64,000 bases of DNA from Lepidodermella squamata (lineage: Eukaryota; Gastrotricha): assembly GCA_047495785.1 (NCBI GenBank), contig JBLDXI010000054.1:1488001-1552000 (forward strand). The letters run 5' to 3'. Below are positions 40,684 through 51,770 of this stretch, piece after piece. The position numbers were made by a program, and so were the translations under genes. Under the pieces are notes generated by a model, which was given only the letters and a program-made list of their open reading frames with translations, did not search any database and had not been told where the DNA came from. The stretch's first letter is position 1, and every line of letters begins with the position of its first letter.

Positions 40684-41751
40684 TCACGAGTAAATGATAT
40701 TTACAAAAATCGAAGAGTAGAAAACGACCAAAACAACGAGGAATACTGTAAACACCATGAAATCGATGACTAGAAAAGCGCGGAATGTAGCCGTTCGAAA
40801 TCGCCACTTCGCAATCGCCTGTTCGGGATACAGCGTGATGAACGAACAAACAACAGCCGCGTAGACTGTACAAGCCATTTGAAATACAGTTTGTCCAAAG
40901 ATGAAGTAGGTTGAAATGATCGGCTCGCTTGTCTTTGGCAGATTCGCCTGCATTTCGGACTGCAAAACGAACATTGCCAGCATTATTGTGACAGCGAAAG
41001 CAGCTCTATCCGGGCATTCGGCTGGCAAAAAGAAGCTACACAAGCTGAGAATTGTTAGGATGAAACTTGGGGCGAACAGATTATTTATCACGTAGCTCGG
41101 ATCGCGCTTGAGTGTTAAGCGGAATAAAGCTGTTTGGTTATCCTTGCCGATTAGATAATTGTGGGATTTTAGTTTCCAAAGTGAGCTTTCTGGCATAGCG
41201 TCGGCTGCTGTTTGATCTAGTGGAAAAATCACACTCTCTAGTACTACATACTTTGGAAGACCCAACAGCATCAGTTTGATGAAACACTCCTGGGTGTCGA
41301 ACGGGAATCGCCAGAAATGCATCGGGCAATACGAGTGGAGAGGTCCGAATACTTGGTTCACGTAGGACCCAGCAGATACAGATACAACAACTGACCTACT
41401 TATTGCTTCTCCCTTCATAGCTGGGTTATCTGGGCTATTTCGGTGAATGAATGTAGGCCACCAAATGCGATCGTTCCCATTGGGTAGGAACATTTGTTTA
41501 ACATTGCCCGCCCGCTGTATCAAGGCAGCTGAGTTTTTCGAGGTGCATGAATCATACCAAATGAAGTTGATCATGCTAAATACTGAAAATGTCTCCTCGA
41601 CATCATCGATTTCCAGCACCCTATCAATGAAAAGCATCACGGTAACACCAGTAGGTTTTCCGTATGTTTCGCTGGGCGAGTTGACCAGCGGATCAATGTT
41701 ACACGTTGCGAGCAGCAGATCAAGCAAGGCGATAGTTCCATTGTTAGGCAT
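40684..41751 (-). CDS. Cys-loop ligand-gated channel 6 (subtype B)
   Basis: 355 residues, intronless. It has B-type markers: CTSKNSA, PNGNDRIWWP, FLPAECPDRA, LYPEQAIAKWRFR. The Cys-loop reads CPMHFWRFPFDTQEC, followed by Phe where most paralogues have a further Cys. Upstream of its start lies a decayed copy of the last exon of the 46-kb gene, so this channel arose with channel 8 by duplication of a segment that ran into that neighbour. Confidence 0.88.
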   Translation of the reverse strand: MPNNGTIALLDLLLATCNIDPLVNSPSETYGKPTGVTVMLFIDRVLEIDDVEETFSVFSMINFIWYDSCTSKNSAALIQRAGNVKQMFLPNGNDRIWWPTFIHRNSPDNPAMKGEAISRSVVVSVSAGSYVNQVFGPLHSYCPMHFWRFPFDTQECFIKLMLLGLPKYVVLESVIFPLDQTAADAMPESSLWKLKSHNYLIGKDNQTALFRLTLKRDPSYVINNLFAPSFILTILSLCSFFLPAECPDRAAFAVTIMLAMFVLQSEMQANLPKTSEPIISTYFIFGQTVFQMACTVYAAVVCSFITLYPEQAIAKWRFRTATFRAFLVIDFMVFTVFLVVLVVFYSSIFVNIIYS

Positions 41752-41959
41752 ACCTTCTTCCTATATTCAGGTTAAAGCTGAAATGCGATAGAATTTACTC
41801 TCAAACCTCCATCATACTATGTGTGCCTAGCATCATGTTATTTGCTGCGCAAATAAACAGTTCGATCGGATGTTTGATCATTTTCGATTTCAATCACGTT
41901 GAGATCTCTTTGAGCATATGTGCTGTGAATGGTGCTGAGTGTGTTTTGTGTAAATTTGT

Positions 41960-42145
41960 GTAGCTGTGCATGCGAAGAGGCCGATCGAAGCTGTTGCACG
42001 GCCCTTCTTGCGGGTACATCATAGTTGGTCTAGATAGCTGGGGGTGGTACTGATTGCAGATTGGCGCTGATGGAGAACGGAAGGAGAGAAATTGAATAGC
42101 TAGCTTGAACATTTGGGCCTCTGGGTCTGTTCGGCCATTGAATCT
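41960..42145 (-). pseudogene. Stray decayed copy of the last exon of the 46-kb gene
   Basis: The minus-strand sequence matches the last exon at 46092-46324 in order: RPTMMYPQEGPCNSFDRPLR against RPTVMYPQVGPNNSLDRPLR, then RMHSYTNL against RMHRYTNL. Flanking DNA (GATCGGATGTTTGATCA, CATGCGAAGAGGCCGATC) also matches. Frameshifts and indels upstream show that it is not used. It marks the duplication that created the channel 6/channel 8 pair. Confidence 0.8.
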
Positions 42146-42655
42146 TATATAAGGAATCACTGATGCTTATGCCGATGACCTCACCATCAGTACCACCGGC
42201 ATCAACCTCCAAACCGCCCAAGAAATTGCCCAGTCTGAAATAAACCGAACCACCGCGAAGCCATGGCATTCGGCCCTCTGCCAACCAAACGCACCTTATC
42301 TGTCAACGGTGAGGCGCTACGACGCTGCTCTCGGTACTTGCCATTCTTCCCCCGATTAGCCATCTCTATCACTCCGTTCTCTGTGACTGTAGAACTACGG
42401 AAAAAACTCCGGGCGCGAGAAAATCATCATGGAGTTCTGCATCCGGTACTTATCATCTAAAGGATGTTTGAGAATCGGAGCTGAAATGCCTGCACTGTAT
42501 AGAAATAAATTATATTTATGCCACCTACTGTATTTTAGCATAACAAGCTTTCGAAATGAAATGTTACAGCAGAAACTATGATCGATCAACTTAATGCGGC
42601 TAATGTTTACGCCTTTTGCGAGGATTATGTATAAGTAATCAATTTTTAGTCTAGT

Positions 42656-43708
42656 CTAGATGATGGTTAAGAATATTGACAGATAAAAAATGACCATGGC
42701 ACCGAGATATAACATAAAAACCGCGAAATCCACGACAAGGTAACCACGAAATGTAGCGTTCCGAAATTGAAATAGCGCAGCCGCTTTTCTGGGGTACAAC
42801 TCTATGAAAGTACACATCGCAGCTGCGTAGACACTGTAAGCCATTTGAAAAATAATTTGCCCAAAAAGTAAATAAGTCGCAATGATTGGCTTGCTTGTCT
42901 TCGGCAGATTCGCCAGCATTTCGGATTGCAAAACGAACATTGCAAGCATCAGTGTCACTGCGAAATCGGGGTGTTTTGCTGGTATGAAGAAGCTGCACAG
43001 GCTCAGAATAGTCAGGATGAAGCTTGGCGCGAACCAATTCGAAACCACATAACTTGGATCACGTTTGAGAGTTAAGCAGAAGAATGCGGTTGCGTTATCT
43101 ATACCGAGTCGTGCTGTGTTGGATATAAGTCGCCAAACTGAGCCCTCGGGCATGAAATTATTTGGTATACCATCTTTGGGGAAAAGCTAGTCCCCTAACA
43201 TCACAAAACTTCGAAACGCTTCTGAGGTGAATTCAAGGCAGCATTCCTGAGCGTCGTACGGAAATCGCCAGAAGTGCATTGAACAATATGAAGTGAAGGG
43301 CCCAAGTATCCGGTTCGCATAGGAACCATGTTTAAAATTGATCGCGACAGATCGGCTCATTTCATCACCACTCATAGCTGGGTTGTTCGGATTATTTTGA
43401 TGGATGAAAGTTGGCCACCAAATACGGTCAGTGCCTTTGAGAAAAAATAAGTCATCAAAATTGCCAGACTGGTTTTTAAAATAAGCCGAATTTTCTAGCG
43501 TGCAGCCGTCTTCCCAAATGAAGATGACCCCGGAAAACATAGAGATTGTTTCCTCGACATCGTCGACTTTTAGCATTCTATGACCATAGAAAATCAGGCT
43601 GACAACTGTAGGTTTGCCCTGCAGCTCACTAGGCGACATGGCCATGGGATGAATGTTACACGTAGCGAGCAACAAATCAAGCAAGGCTACTGTGCCGTTG
43701 TTGGGCAT
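42656..43708 (-). pseudogene. Broken Cys-loop channel 7 (subtype A)
   Basis: It is alignable over the whole family length with one in-frame stop (TAG at 43187-43189, after VMLGD) and a 9-bp deletion that removes Arg-Ala-Ala at the start of M2 (AKHPDFAVTL). The reading frame is otherwise intact from MPNNGTVALL to the C-terminus, so the loss looks recent. The deletion hits the pore entry, so even read-through would probably not give a normal channel. A-type, closest to channel 5, paired with channel 8. Confidence 0.85.
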
Positions 43709-43738
43709 TTTATAGTTTCCTTGTGGAAGAATGCGCAA

Positions 43739-44844
43739 TACTTGCGTATACCAAGCTTTGTTTGTTTTCTATTATCTTGCTTTCTCGTGGTGTTTATATT
43801 TCCTTAGGATGATGTATCACAAACATCCTACCTGTATCGAATATTTGTTTTAGGAAATACCAACGATCCAGAAGCTTTCGGAGGCCTTCACTTCAGGTAG
43901 GTATACAGGTGTACGCACGCAATGGAGTTCCAAATAAAGTAAATCAAAGCAAATTTACTTGCAAATCACTCAATCAATTTACTTGCACGTAGAAAGGTCA
44001 TTGACTGACGTGCCGCGGAGAATTAAGTCCGAATCTATGGTGGGGCCTGGCACGCGACCAACGTCATACATTGAATTGTTATCTTAGTTTCATGATCTCG
44101 TGCTAGGCGACCTTGACCCCGCTGAACTGTTATCGATTCAAAGTTCGAAGTAGCCTGATTCGCGACGTTACTTAATGCGCGAATGCAAAATCACTGATGC
44201 CATTTCTTGAAGCTTAAAGCCTTCGAAGTCTTCATCGCTGTTCTAGGGGAAGTGTCTATTGCCTGAAAAACAGGAAAACAAATAACGACTAAACAAAATG
44301 GTCAAATTCATTGGCAATTCGCCTTCGAAAATACGAAAATGAGCATTCAGAAGTAAAGCTTTTATGCAAATTTAGGGCACCCTCGAGCGATTTTCAATGT
44401 TTGCCTTTTTTAACTTTGAGCAACGATGGCTTGCTAACGGTGAGGAAGTGGCTCATGAGATGCAAGCTTGGAATGACTAGGGTTTGAAAAAAGTGGAAAT
44501 GTTTTATGCATATTTAGGTAACAACACTCCACCTAATAAGCACCAAAATAGCGAATTTCTAACTAATAAAATGCCAAAATCTGACCGCCTTCACAAGGTC
44601 TCAAAAGTGTACGCCGATTAACTATACCCCTGCCCTTTTCTCAACGGTTTTGATAAGGAATATTTTTTGTGTCTGCCACTGAGCATGGTCCAGTGGCGAA
44701 AAATCTGAAGCTACTACTTACTACTACCTAGTTGTACTACCTACTACAAATCTTCGTTTTCAACGGACTCACCTTGATTATTATTTCGACAGAGAGTTGC
44801 TCATTTTATTCCAAAACTTTGGAAGCCTCAATCATTCATTTTGG
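43739..44844. other. Spacer with a repeated hairpin at 44656-44706
   Basis: No gene. GAATATTTTTTGTGTCTGCC leads into CCACTGAGCATGGTCCAGTGG and then CGAAAAATC, a hairpin that recurs at 59701-59755 with the same flanks. The rest is unremarkable. Confidence 0.5.
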
Positions 44845-45912
44845 TCAAGAGTTAATGATCTTTACGAAAATTGAAGAGTAGAAAACGACCAAAACAACGA
44901 GAAATACTACAAACACGACGAAATCGATGACCAGAAAAGCGCGAAATGTAGCCGTTCGAAATCGCCACTTCGCAGTCGCCTGTTCGGGATACAGCGTGAT
45001 GAATGAACACATGACAGCCGCGTAGACGGTACAAGCCATTTGAAACACAACTTGTCCAAAGATGAAGTAAGTCGCAATGATCGGCTCGCTTGTCTTGGGC
45101 AGATTCGCCTGCATTTCAGACTGCAGAACGAACATTGCAAGCATTAGAGTGGCTGCGAAAGCAGCTCTGTCTGGGCATTCTGCTGGCAAAAAGAAGCTAC
45201 ACAGGCTGAGTATTGTAAGGATGAAACTAGGTGCGAACAAATTATTAATCACATAACTCGGATCGCGCTTGATAGTTAAGCAGAAGAATGCTGTTGCGTT
45301 TTTCGGGCCAACTCGAGTTGTATATGATTCTAGTTTCCAAAGTGAGCTTCCTGGCATAGCATCGGCTATTGTTTCCTCCACTGGAAATACCAAAGTCCCT
45401 AGTACAACATACTGAGAAATTCCCAACAGCATTATTTTGATACAACACTCCTGGGTGTCGAACGGGAATCGCCAAAAATGCATCGGGCAATACGAGCTGA
45501 GAGGGCCGTATATTTGATTCGTATAAAATCCCTCTTGTACAAGCACCATAACAGATCTACTTATTGCCTCTCCCTTCATAGCTGGGTTATCTGGGCTATT
45601 TCGGTGAATGAAAGTCGGCCACCAAATGCGATCGTTGCCATTGGGTAGGAACATTTGTTTAACATTGCCCGACTGCTGTATCAAGTCAGCTGAGTTGTTA
45701 GACGTGCATGCATCTTCCCAAGCAAAGACGACCAAGGCAAATACTGAGAAAACCTCTTCGACATCGTCGATTTTCAGCACTCTATCAATGGCAAGTACCA
45801 CAGTGATATTGGTCGGTTTGTCGTAGATTTCGCTAGGCGAGTTGACCAGTGGATCTATGTGACACGTTGCAAGCAGCAAATCAAGCAAGGCAATAGTTCC
45901 CTTGTTAGGCAT
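44845..45912 (-). CDS. Cys-loop ligand-gated channel 8 (subtype B)
   Basis: 355 residues, intronless. The frame is open further upstream to 46032, but the MPNKGTIALL start at 45912 matches every paralogue. B-type markers: CTSNNSA, PNGNDRIWWP, FLPAECPDRA, LYPEQATAKWRFR, FLVIDFVVFVVFL. The Cys-loop reads CPMHFWRFPFDTQEC. It is the right-hand end of the array and directly precedes the last exon of the next gene, the arrangement partly copied at channel 6. Confidence 0.88.
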   Translation of the reverse strand: MPNKGTIALLDLLLATCHIDPLVNSPSEIYDKPTNITVVLAIDRVLKIDDVEEVFSVFALVVFAWEDACTSNNSADLIQQSGNVKQMFLPNGNDRIWWPTFIHRNSPDNPAMKGEAISRSVMVLVQEGFYTNQIYGPLSSYCPMHFWRFPFDTQECCIKIMLLGISQYVVLGTLVFPVEETIADAMPGSSLWKLESYTTRVGPKNATAFFCLTIKRDPSYVINNLFAPSFILTILSLCSFFLPAECPDRAAFAATLMLAMFVLQSEMQANLPKTSEPIIATYFIFGQVVFQMACTVYAAVMCSFITLYPEQATAKWRFRTATFRAFLVIDFVVFVVFLVVLVVFYSSIFVKIINS

Positions 45913-46091
45913 GTCTACGTTCCTATATACAGCCTGAAGTTGAAATGCGACAGCAATTTCTGCATAACTGTGTTTGCTATGCTCCATGTTATTTGCTTTG
46001 TAAATAAACATTTCGATCGGATGTTGGATCAATTTCGATTTTAATCACTTTGAGATCTCAACCATTATCATGTGGTGCTGTGTGTGTTTTT

Positions 46092-47825
46092 TCATAAATT
46101 TGTATAGCGGTGCATGCGAAGTGGCCGATCTAAGCTGTTGTTCGGCCCCACTTGCGGGTACATTACCGTTGGTCTAGGCTGCACAATCTTCCCTGGTGTA
46201 GCTGGGGGTGGTACTGAAAATGCAGATTGGCGTTGATGGAGAACGGATGGCGGGGCTGCAGACGGGAATTTGAGTGGGTAGTTTGAAGATAAGGGCCTCG
46301 GGGTTAGTTCCGCCGCTGAATCATCTAAAGGAATATTCAAATAATTCAAAAATTCAGAAATTCGAAAAAAAACTTTAAAAATTATAATAAATTTTAATTT
46401 TTAATTGGAAAAAGTCAGATTAAAAAAATGAAAAATTTATTTTTCAATTTGAAAATTCAATTTGAAAATTGAAATTCGATTTTTTCAAATAAATCTTTAC
46501 CTGGTTTCCATAGAGCACTTCGGCTTCGAGCAGGTAAAGACCCAGTTGCTGAATCCTGTTCTAGCTGCAAAGGTGGGACATATGCCGGCCTCTGAGGCGG
46601 CATTTGTTGTTTCTTCACGTACACAGGCTTAATATAGCCCGAAGAACTCGAAGGTTGTGTTTGGAAACCCCGCGGAAGGCTCTCCTGAAAAAATGCGCTC
46701 ATCGGCTGAGGAATCGGTATTTCCTCCTCGATAACAACGGGCGACTTATTTTCCTTGCCAGATTTTGATTTTCCTGATTTTTGCTTAACAGCTGCTGATT
46801 TTTTAGGTATTATTGGCGAATGTTTCGGCGTTTGTGTAGCAGCTTCAGGGTTATTAAGATTGAGCTGCAGCCGATGTTGTTCGAATTTTAGAGCGATCCA
46901 AGCTAAAAGAAATCATCAATTAAATTTGAAAATAATTCGAATTTCTCGAATAATTTATAGTTAATTTAAATAAAAATTTGGAATAACTCGATTTTTCTGC
47001 TTACAAGGAGGGATTGGCGTTGTATCTTGAATTTCTTTCTCCAACAGCCTAAAAATTAGAAATGTTGACATAATTAGTACTAAAAATGTCTCTACTTAAA
47101 TATACCCAGCGTCTTTAACGAATTCGTGAAAATCGCCGTCTGACATCGAATCCGCTGTCAGCCATTTGAAGAACGATTCGGAGGAAAGCAGAGCATATTG
47201 CCTGGCACCAGCTAAAAATTTCTCCGCTTTTTCGCCATATTTCAGCTTCATTTGAATAGCTATTAATATCGCTGATACAGCCGCAGCACAGCCACTAAAA
47301 ATTCTCTGAAATTCCGCTAAAAAAAATAAGAAAATTCAAGATTTCAAGAATCAAGAAAATTTTGAAAATTTTGAAAATTTTAATTTCGAAATTTTAATTT
47401 TAATTAAAAAAAATTTCGAGTCTCTAACCGTTATCTTTAGCAGCGACAAAAACCATGGCTACAGAGCATTGAATCAGCATAAGAGGTACAAAGAACAGAA
47501 ACGAGTCGAGTTGCCGGTAGACACTCGCCGAATACGTGAAAGTCGCACGTTTCTCGCGAAATCGAACGTGCATAAAAGCTAGCAAGGTCGGCCTATCGCC
47601 TGTCCGGCTCGAAATTGCAACTGGCGGCAAATCGTTTGGCGGCTCAGGTGTTGATGATCCAGATCGATTCGAATTTACTACATGCGGCTCGAGAACTTTT
47701 ATCGAATCGATTGCTAACATGGGGGAAATACTCCGTCGAGCGGTATTTTCGGCGCTTTTAATATCGTCATCCTCAGGATCGGGGGAGGCGAGAAATTTTA
47801 CCTCTGGCTTTGGAGAGACTGACAT
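46092..47825 (-). CDS. Two-helix membrane protein with a proline-rich tail, five exons
   Basis: Exons 47429-47825, 47106-47316, 47005-47048, 46501-46902 and 46092-46324 join in frame to 428 residues, with GT-AG introns of 57-176 nt. The N-terminal ~95 residues are acidic and serine/proline-rich. After MHVRFREKRATFTYSASVYR come two hydrophobic segments, FLFFVPLMLIQCSVAMVFVA and, after the junction, FSGCAAAVSAILIAIQ. The helical stretch KFLAGARQYALLSSESFF and TPIPPSWIALKFEQ follow. This layout resembles SLATT-type two-helix proteins, a weak guess. The tail is low-complexity, basic then proline-rich (FSVPPPATPGK). Probably a membrane-anchored adaptor; function not known. Confidence 0.65.
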
Positions 47826-50338
47826 TATTTTTGAAAATTCTAAAAAAAAATGAAAAAATTCTAATTTAGGGATTTTGCGTTTTTTCTGATCATTAAGGGA
47901 GCTTTTGGCGGCGCTTTTGATTAGAGGGCCAAGAAAATTTTTATTACGTGGCCATGCGTGTACCTGGCACGCGCAAACAAGGCTTTTTTATTCACTGTGC
48001 GCAATAAAATGCTGCGTAATAAAATACGCGCAGTCGCCGCGCTAAACTTTTCTACTATAAAATAATGTTATATATTATATACGGCGTAAATTTTATAATT
48101 TACAATGATGTATATTTTTGTGGTTTTAGTACCAATTTTGAGGTTGAAAGTGCCGCTTGTTTTTGCGCGCACACTGTCAGATCTTTTTACTATGTATTAC
48201 TTTTTACTTTTATCAAGTTTTTTTAATAATTTTTAGAAACATGCGATAAACAAAATCTTGAAAATAAATAATAATATATTTTTACGCTATCAAATGCGAC
48301 TGCTTTTGTGTATAAATGATAAATTGTGGGTAATGGTCATTAAGCATTCTATGATCATCTCTAAAAAGCTGTATTTATGATTCATCAGTCGACAGGTGGA
48401 TGATTGATGTAGAATAAACGCGTCATTTTGTTTATTTACAAGTCACATCAGTGAAATTATGATATTTACCGGCAATTATGAGCTGAGCTCATCGTTTTTA
48501 CTCCTCACATGATTATAAAAATAAAAATAAAAAATAAAAAAAATGAAAAATTGTGCGTCGCCAGTAGGATTCGAACCTACGCGCGGAAACCGCATCTGAT
48601 TTCGAGTCAAATTTGAGTGTCCCTTTTTAACCGTGTTTTTTTGCCGTCATCTTTACCGTGCAGCTGCCGTAGTTTTACGAGCTCTCAAAAACTAATTTTT
48701 CTTCGATTTATGTTTGCCGTGTTTGCCATACTTGTTCGTTGGATTTTCCAATACTTCAAGCAGATCCTAGAGAAAAACTTATCATTTTGTGTGTAAAAGT
48801 TTCTGTTTTCGCAGAAAAACTAGCAGAAAACGAGCGTCTCTTTGTGTAACACGGTAAAAAACGCTACAGTAAAGCTGGAAACCAGTCACTTCGCGAAATT
48901 GGCACAGTTTTTTTCATGAAACTTGGGAAATTCGGCGTTTTGCCACCCGAGACCCAAAGTTAACTGCCAGGTGAAAATATTTCTTCGTCGCCGTTGAACA
49001 AACTTACGATTTTCCGTTATTTTCACTGCGAAGTGAGAAGTAGTGAACGAAAGTGAACGAAATTCGATGCCTCGACCTCTAGTTTTTTCGCGGAAAATTC
49101 CCTGGCTCGAAAAACTGCCTTCTACCTTTCCGGATCAAAGTGTTTTTATTTATCATAAAATTTCTCGTTTTTTCCCTAATTTTTCCTAATTATTTACCTG
49201 GATCCTGAAAATAACCGAATTTTTATCGTTTTCAGCCTGAACCATCAAGAATATAAGAATGCCAACAAAATTCGATAATTTAGATATTTCGTAAAAGCCA
49301 AATTTGTAATGACTGAAAATTGTCGTTCTAAATAAAAGCTGAAATAGGGCAAAGTCATTGTTATTATGGCGCTCGATTGTTGTGCACAATCGGGGTGCCT
49401 CGGGGTGTTGCGTAATCACGCCATGCTTCAATGTGGCTTTTTGGTTCATGCAAATCATCTTATTTTTGTTTTTAATTCCAAAACATCAATGACCTATTTA
49501 GTAAGAATTTTTCGTCCGACCTCAATTTCGTATTTTGAGCTTCATCAATCCCCGCCGCCTTGCTACCAGGTGTGTCGATCATACAATCTGGACAAGTCAA
49601 ATATTTATCGAATTTTCAAGGTAATTTTGAAATTAATTCCATTTTCTTTAATTTACCCGCAATTTTTGAAGGTTTGTCCCGCGAATCGATTTAGCTGTCG
49701 AACCAGTCTTAACCAGTCGGTCAACAAATCGTAACGGTATCGATGAAAAATTGACAGGTAGGTATTTTCGTGTTTAATTAATTTCAATTATTAATTGTTA
49801 TTTATTTCCATAGTTTCTTCGGGCCTGTCGCAGTGGCGGTTTTCTGCGAAGTCAAAGCAGCTATTCGAGCATGGCGCCTCGTGAAACAGCATCCACAATT
49901 AACTTGACAATATTTCATTATTGCAATTGATCCATTTTTGATGAATAAAATGAAACTGGCATCAAAGGATTTCCGTTTTAAACTGTCTTTTTTGAAGCAG
50001 TGCAAGCCACGTTTTTTCAATAATAAAAGTAAAAACTGCCCGAAGTGAAAGTTCTATTGGCGACGAGCAAGTGACTGCGCAATATAGAAAACATTTCTCA
50101 CAGCGAAACTCTCACCGCGGTTCCGCTGGCCCAGCTCCGCAAAAAACTACACTTTCAACAGAATACTGTCCTCAGACAAACTCTCGCTAATTTGCATCTT
50201 TAGTTTATTTTATTTAGGCAGTTAGAAGGCCTGAAATTGTCGCTCAGGGTATACCGCAATTTTTTCTTGTCGTGGTTTTACGAAGTTTTGCCATGAAAGC
50301 CTCGTAAAACTTACGGTAAACTTTCGTATTACGGAAAA
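47826..50338. other. Non-coding stretch with a tRNA relic
   Basis: AT-rich, with only short chance frames. The 3' half of a tRNA-Ser gene lies at 48556-48612. A 122-codon frame at 49366-49734 has no motif and is not called. Confidence 0.5.
48556..48612 (-). pseudogene. tRNA-Ser(CGA) relic, 3' half
   Basis: On the minus strand: the anticodon arm TTTGA-CTCGAAA-TCAGA (anticodon CGA), a GCGG-TTT-CCGC variable arm, a perfect T-arm GTAGG-TTCGAAT-CCTAC and the acceptor tail TGGCGACG. The 5' half, where TGGCCGAGTGG should stand, does not match and the acceptor stem cannot close. Either a truncated gene or the head of a tRNA-derived SINE. Confidence 0.6.
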
Positions 50339-51076
50339 ATGCAAAATGCAAAATGTAAAATTGTAGTGGGAAAAATGCAAAATGCAAAATGTAAAATTGT
50401 AGTGGGAAAAATGCAAAATGCAAAATGTAAAATTGTAGTGGGAAAAATGCAAAATGCAAAATGTAAAATTGTAGTGGGAAAAATGCAAAATGCAAAATGT
50501 AAAATTGTAGTGGGAAAAATGCAAAATGCAAAATGTAAAATTGTAGTGGGAAAAATGCAAAATGCAAAATGTAAAATTGTAGTGGGAAAAATGCAAAATG
50601 CAAAATGTAAAATTGTAGTGGGAAAAATGCAAAATGCAAAATGTAAAATTGTAGTGGGAAAAATGCAAAATGCAAAATGTAAAATTGTAGTGGGAAAAAT
50701 GCAAAATGCAAAATGTAAAATTGTAGTGGGAAAAATGCAAAATGCAAAATGTAAAATTGTAGTGGGAAAAATGCAAAATGCAAAATGTAAAATTGTAGTG
50801 GGAAAAATGCAAAATGCAAAATGTAAAATTGTAGTGGGAAAAATGCAAAATGCAAAATGTAAAATTGTAGTGGGAAAAATGCAAAATGCAAAATGTAAAA
50901 TTGTAGTGGGAAAAATGCAAAATGCAAAATGTAAAATTGTAGTGGGAAAAATGCAAAATGCAAAATGTAAAATTGTAGTGGGAAAAATGCAAAATGCAAA
51001 ATGTAAAATTGTAGTGGGAAAAATGCAAAATGCAAAATGTAAAATTGTAGTGGGAAAAATGCAAAATGCAAAATGT
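50339..51076. repeat. Perfect 36-bp tandem array, 20 full units
   Basis: The unit starts ATGCAAAATGCAAAATGTAA and continues AATTGTAGTGGGAAAA. By eye all 20 copies are identical, with a partial unit at the right end. The unit itself contains shorter ATGCAAA repeats, and loose copies of TGCAAAATGC continue to about 51170. As 36 is a multiple of three, long frames stay open on both strands, but their translations are pure repeats and are not taken as genes. Confidence 0.95.
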
Positions 51077-51240
51077 CGGGGAGGCTTGAAAGCCTATATA
51101 ATTGCATTTTGCAAAGTGCAAAAAGAAATGAGCAACGTGCATTAATTGCATTTATGCAAAATGCAAAAAGTCAAAAAAGCTCGGTGGTAAGCCGAAATGG
51201 TTAGTAAAAAGTGTTTATAATAAAAAAAAATATATAAAAC

Positions 51241-51315
51241 GCGCCATCATCGCGCATCGAACCATTGATCATTGGCCTTGATAGTGTAATAAATCCACCA
51301 CTCGGCCATCGTAAT
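51241..51315 (-). other. tRNA-like sequence with A and B box
   Basis: On the minus strand TGGCCGAGTGG (A box, Ser/Leu type) is followed 38 bp on by GGTTCGATGCG (B box-like). The stems of a tRNA do not form: T-arm and acceptor pairs fail. It could be a tRNA pseudogene or the head of a SINE; the polymerase III boxes are the only firm part. Confidence 0.45.
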
Positions 51316-51673
51316 ATTGATAATAATCAAATAAAAATTGTAAACAATATAAAGTGTAACATCCAATCTCCGTCACACCTATTATCATCAATTTCGGATA
51401 TTATCTCGACACGTTTTTTTGTATAACCATGCGATGATATACATGATATACAAAATATCTAATGTAAAACTTTCGATTAAAAAACTTTTCGCGAAAATAT
51501 GGGGTCGTCGCCCTACAAATTATTAGATATTTAAAAAAAAATATTATTTTATAAAATCGTGATTTGTAGATACCTGTTGATAGATTACAATAGAGGCTAA
51601 AGGCGTCGCGTTGCTTTTGAAAGGGGTCGCACTCGAAATAATGATCACCAATATAATAAAAACTTAACAGCCC

Positions 51674-51770
51674 CCCTAGTGAAAAAAATCCTTATTGCAC
51701 CTCTAAAATACCCTATTATACACTATAATAGCACTAAAATACCTAAAAAGTCAGGATTTTTTCACTAGGG
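51674..51770. mobile_element. 97-bp MITE
   Basis: The left end CCCTAGTGAAAAAAATCCT and right end AGGATTTTTTCACTAGGG are inverted repeats that differ by one A. CCC stands on both outer sides (51671-51673, 51771-51773), a possible 3-bp target duplication, though the C-run makes it ambiguous. It has no coding capacity. The superfamily is undetermined; the tip resembles piggyBac but TTAA is absent. Confidence 0.75.

Noticed and set aside
44656-44706. Helitron 3' end
   Set aside because: There is a hairpin but no CTRR end at the right distance, and no partner TC start was found.
49366-49734. A 122-codon frame in the 48-50 kb spacer
   Set aside because: No motif, no paralogue, and possible splice sites give no consistent extension.
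50222-51151. Long open frames of 268-309 codons across the tandem array
   Set aside because: The unit is 36 bp, so any frame free of stops in one unit stays open; translations are pure repeats on both strands with no start context.
51674-51770. Assignment of the 97-bp MITE to piggyBac on its CCCTAG tip
   Set aside because: piggyBac elements sit at TTAA; the flanks here are CCC, so only the MITE call is kept.
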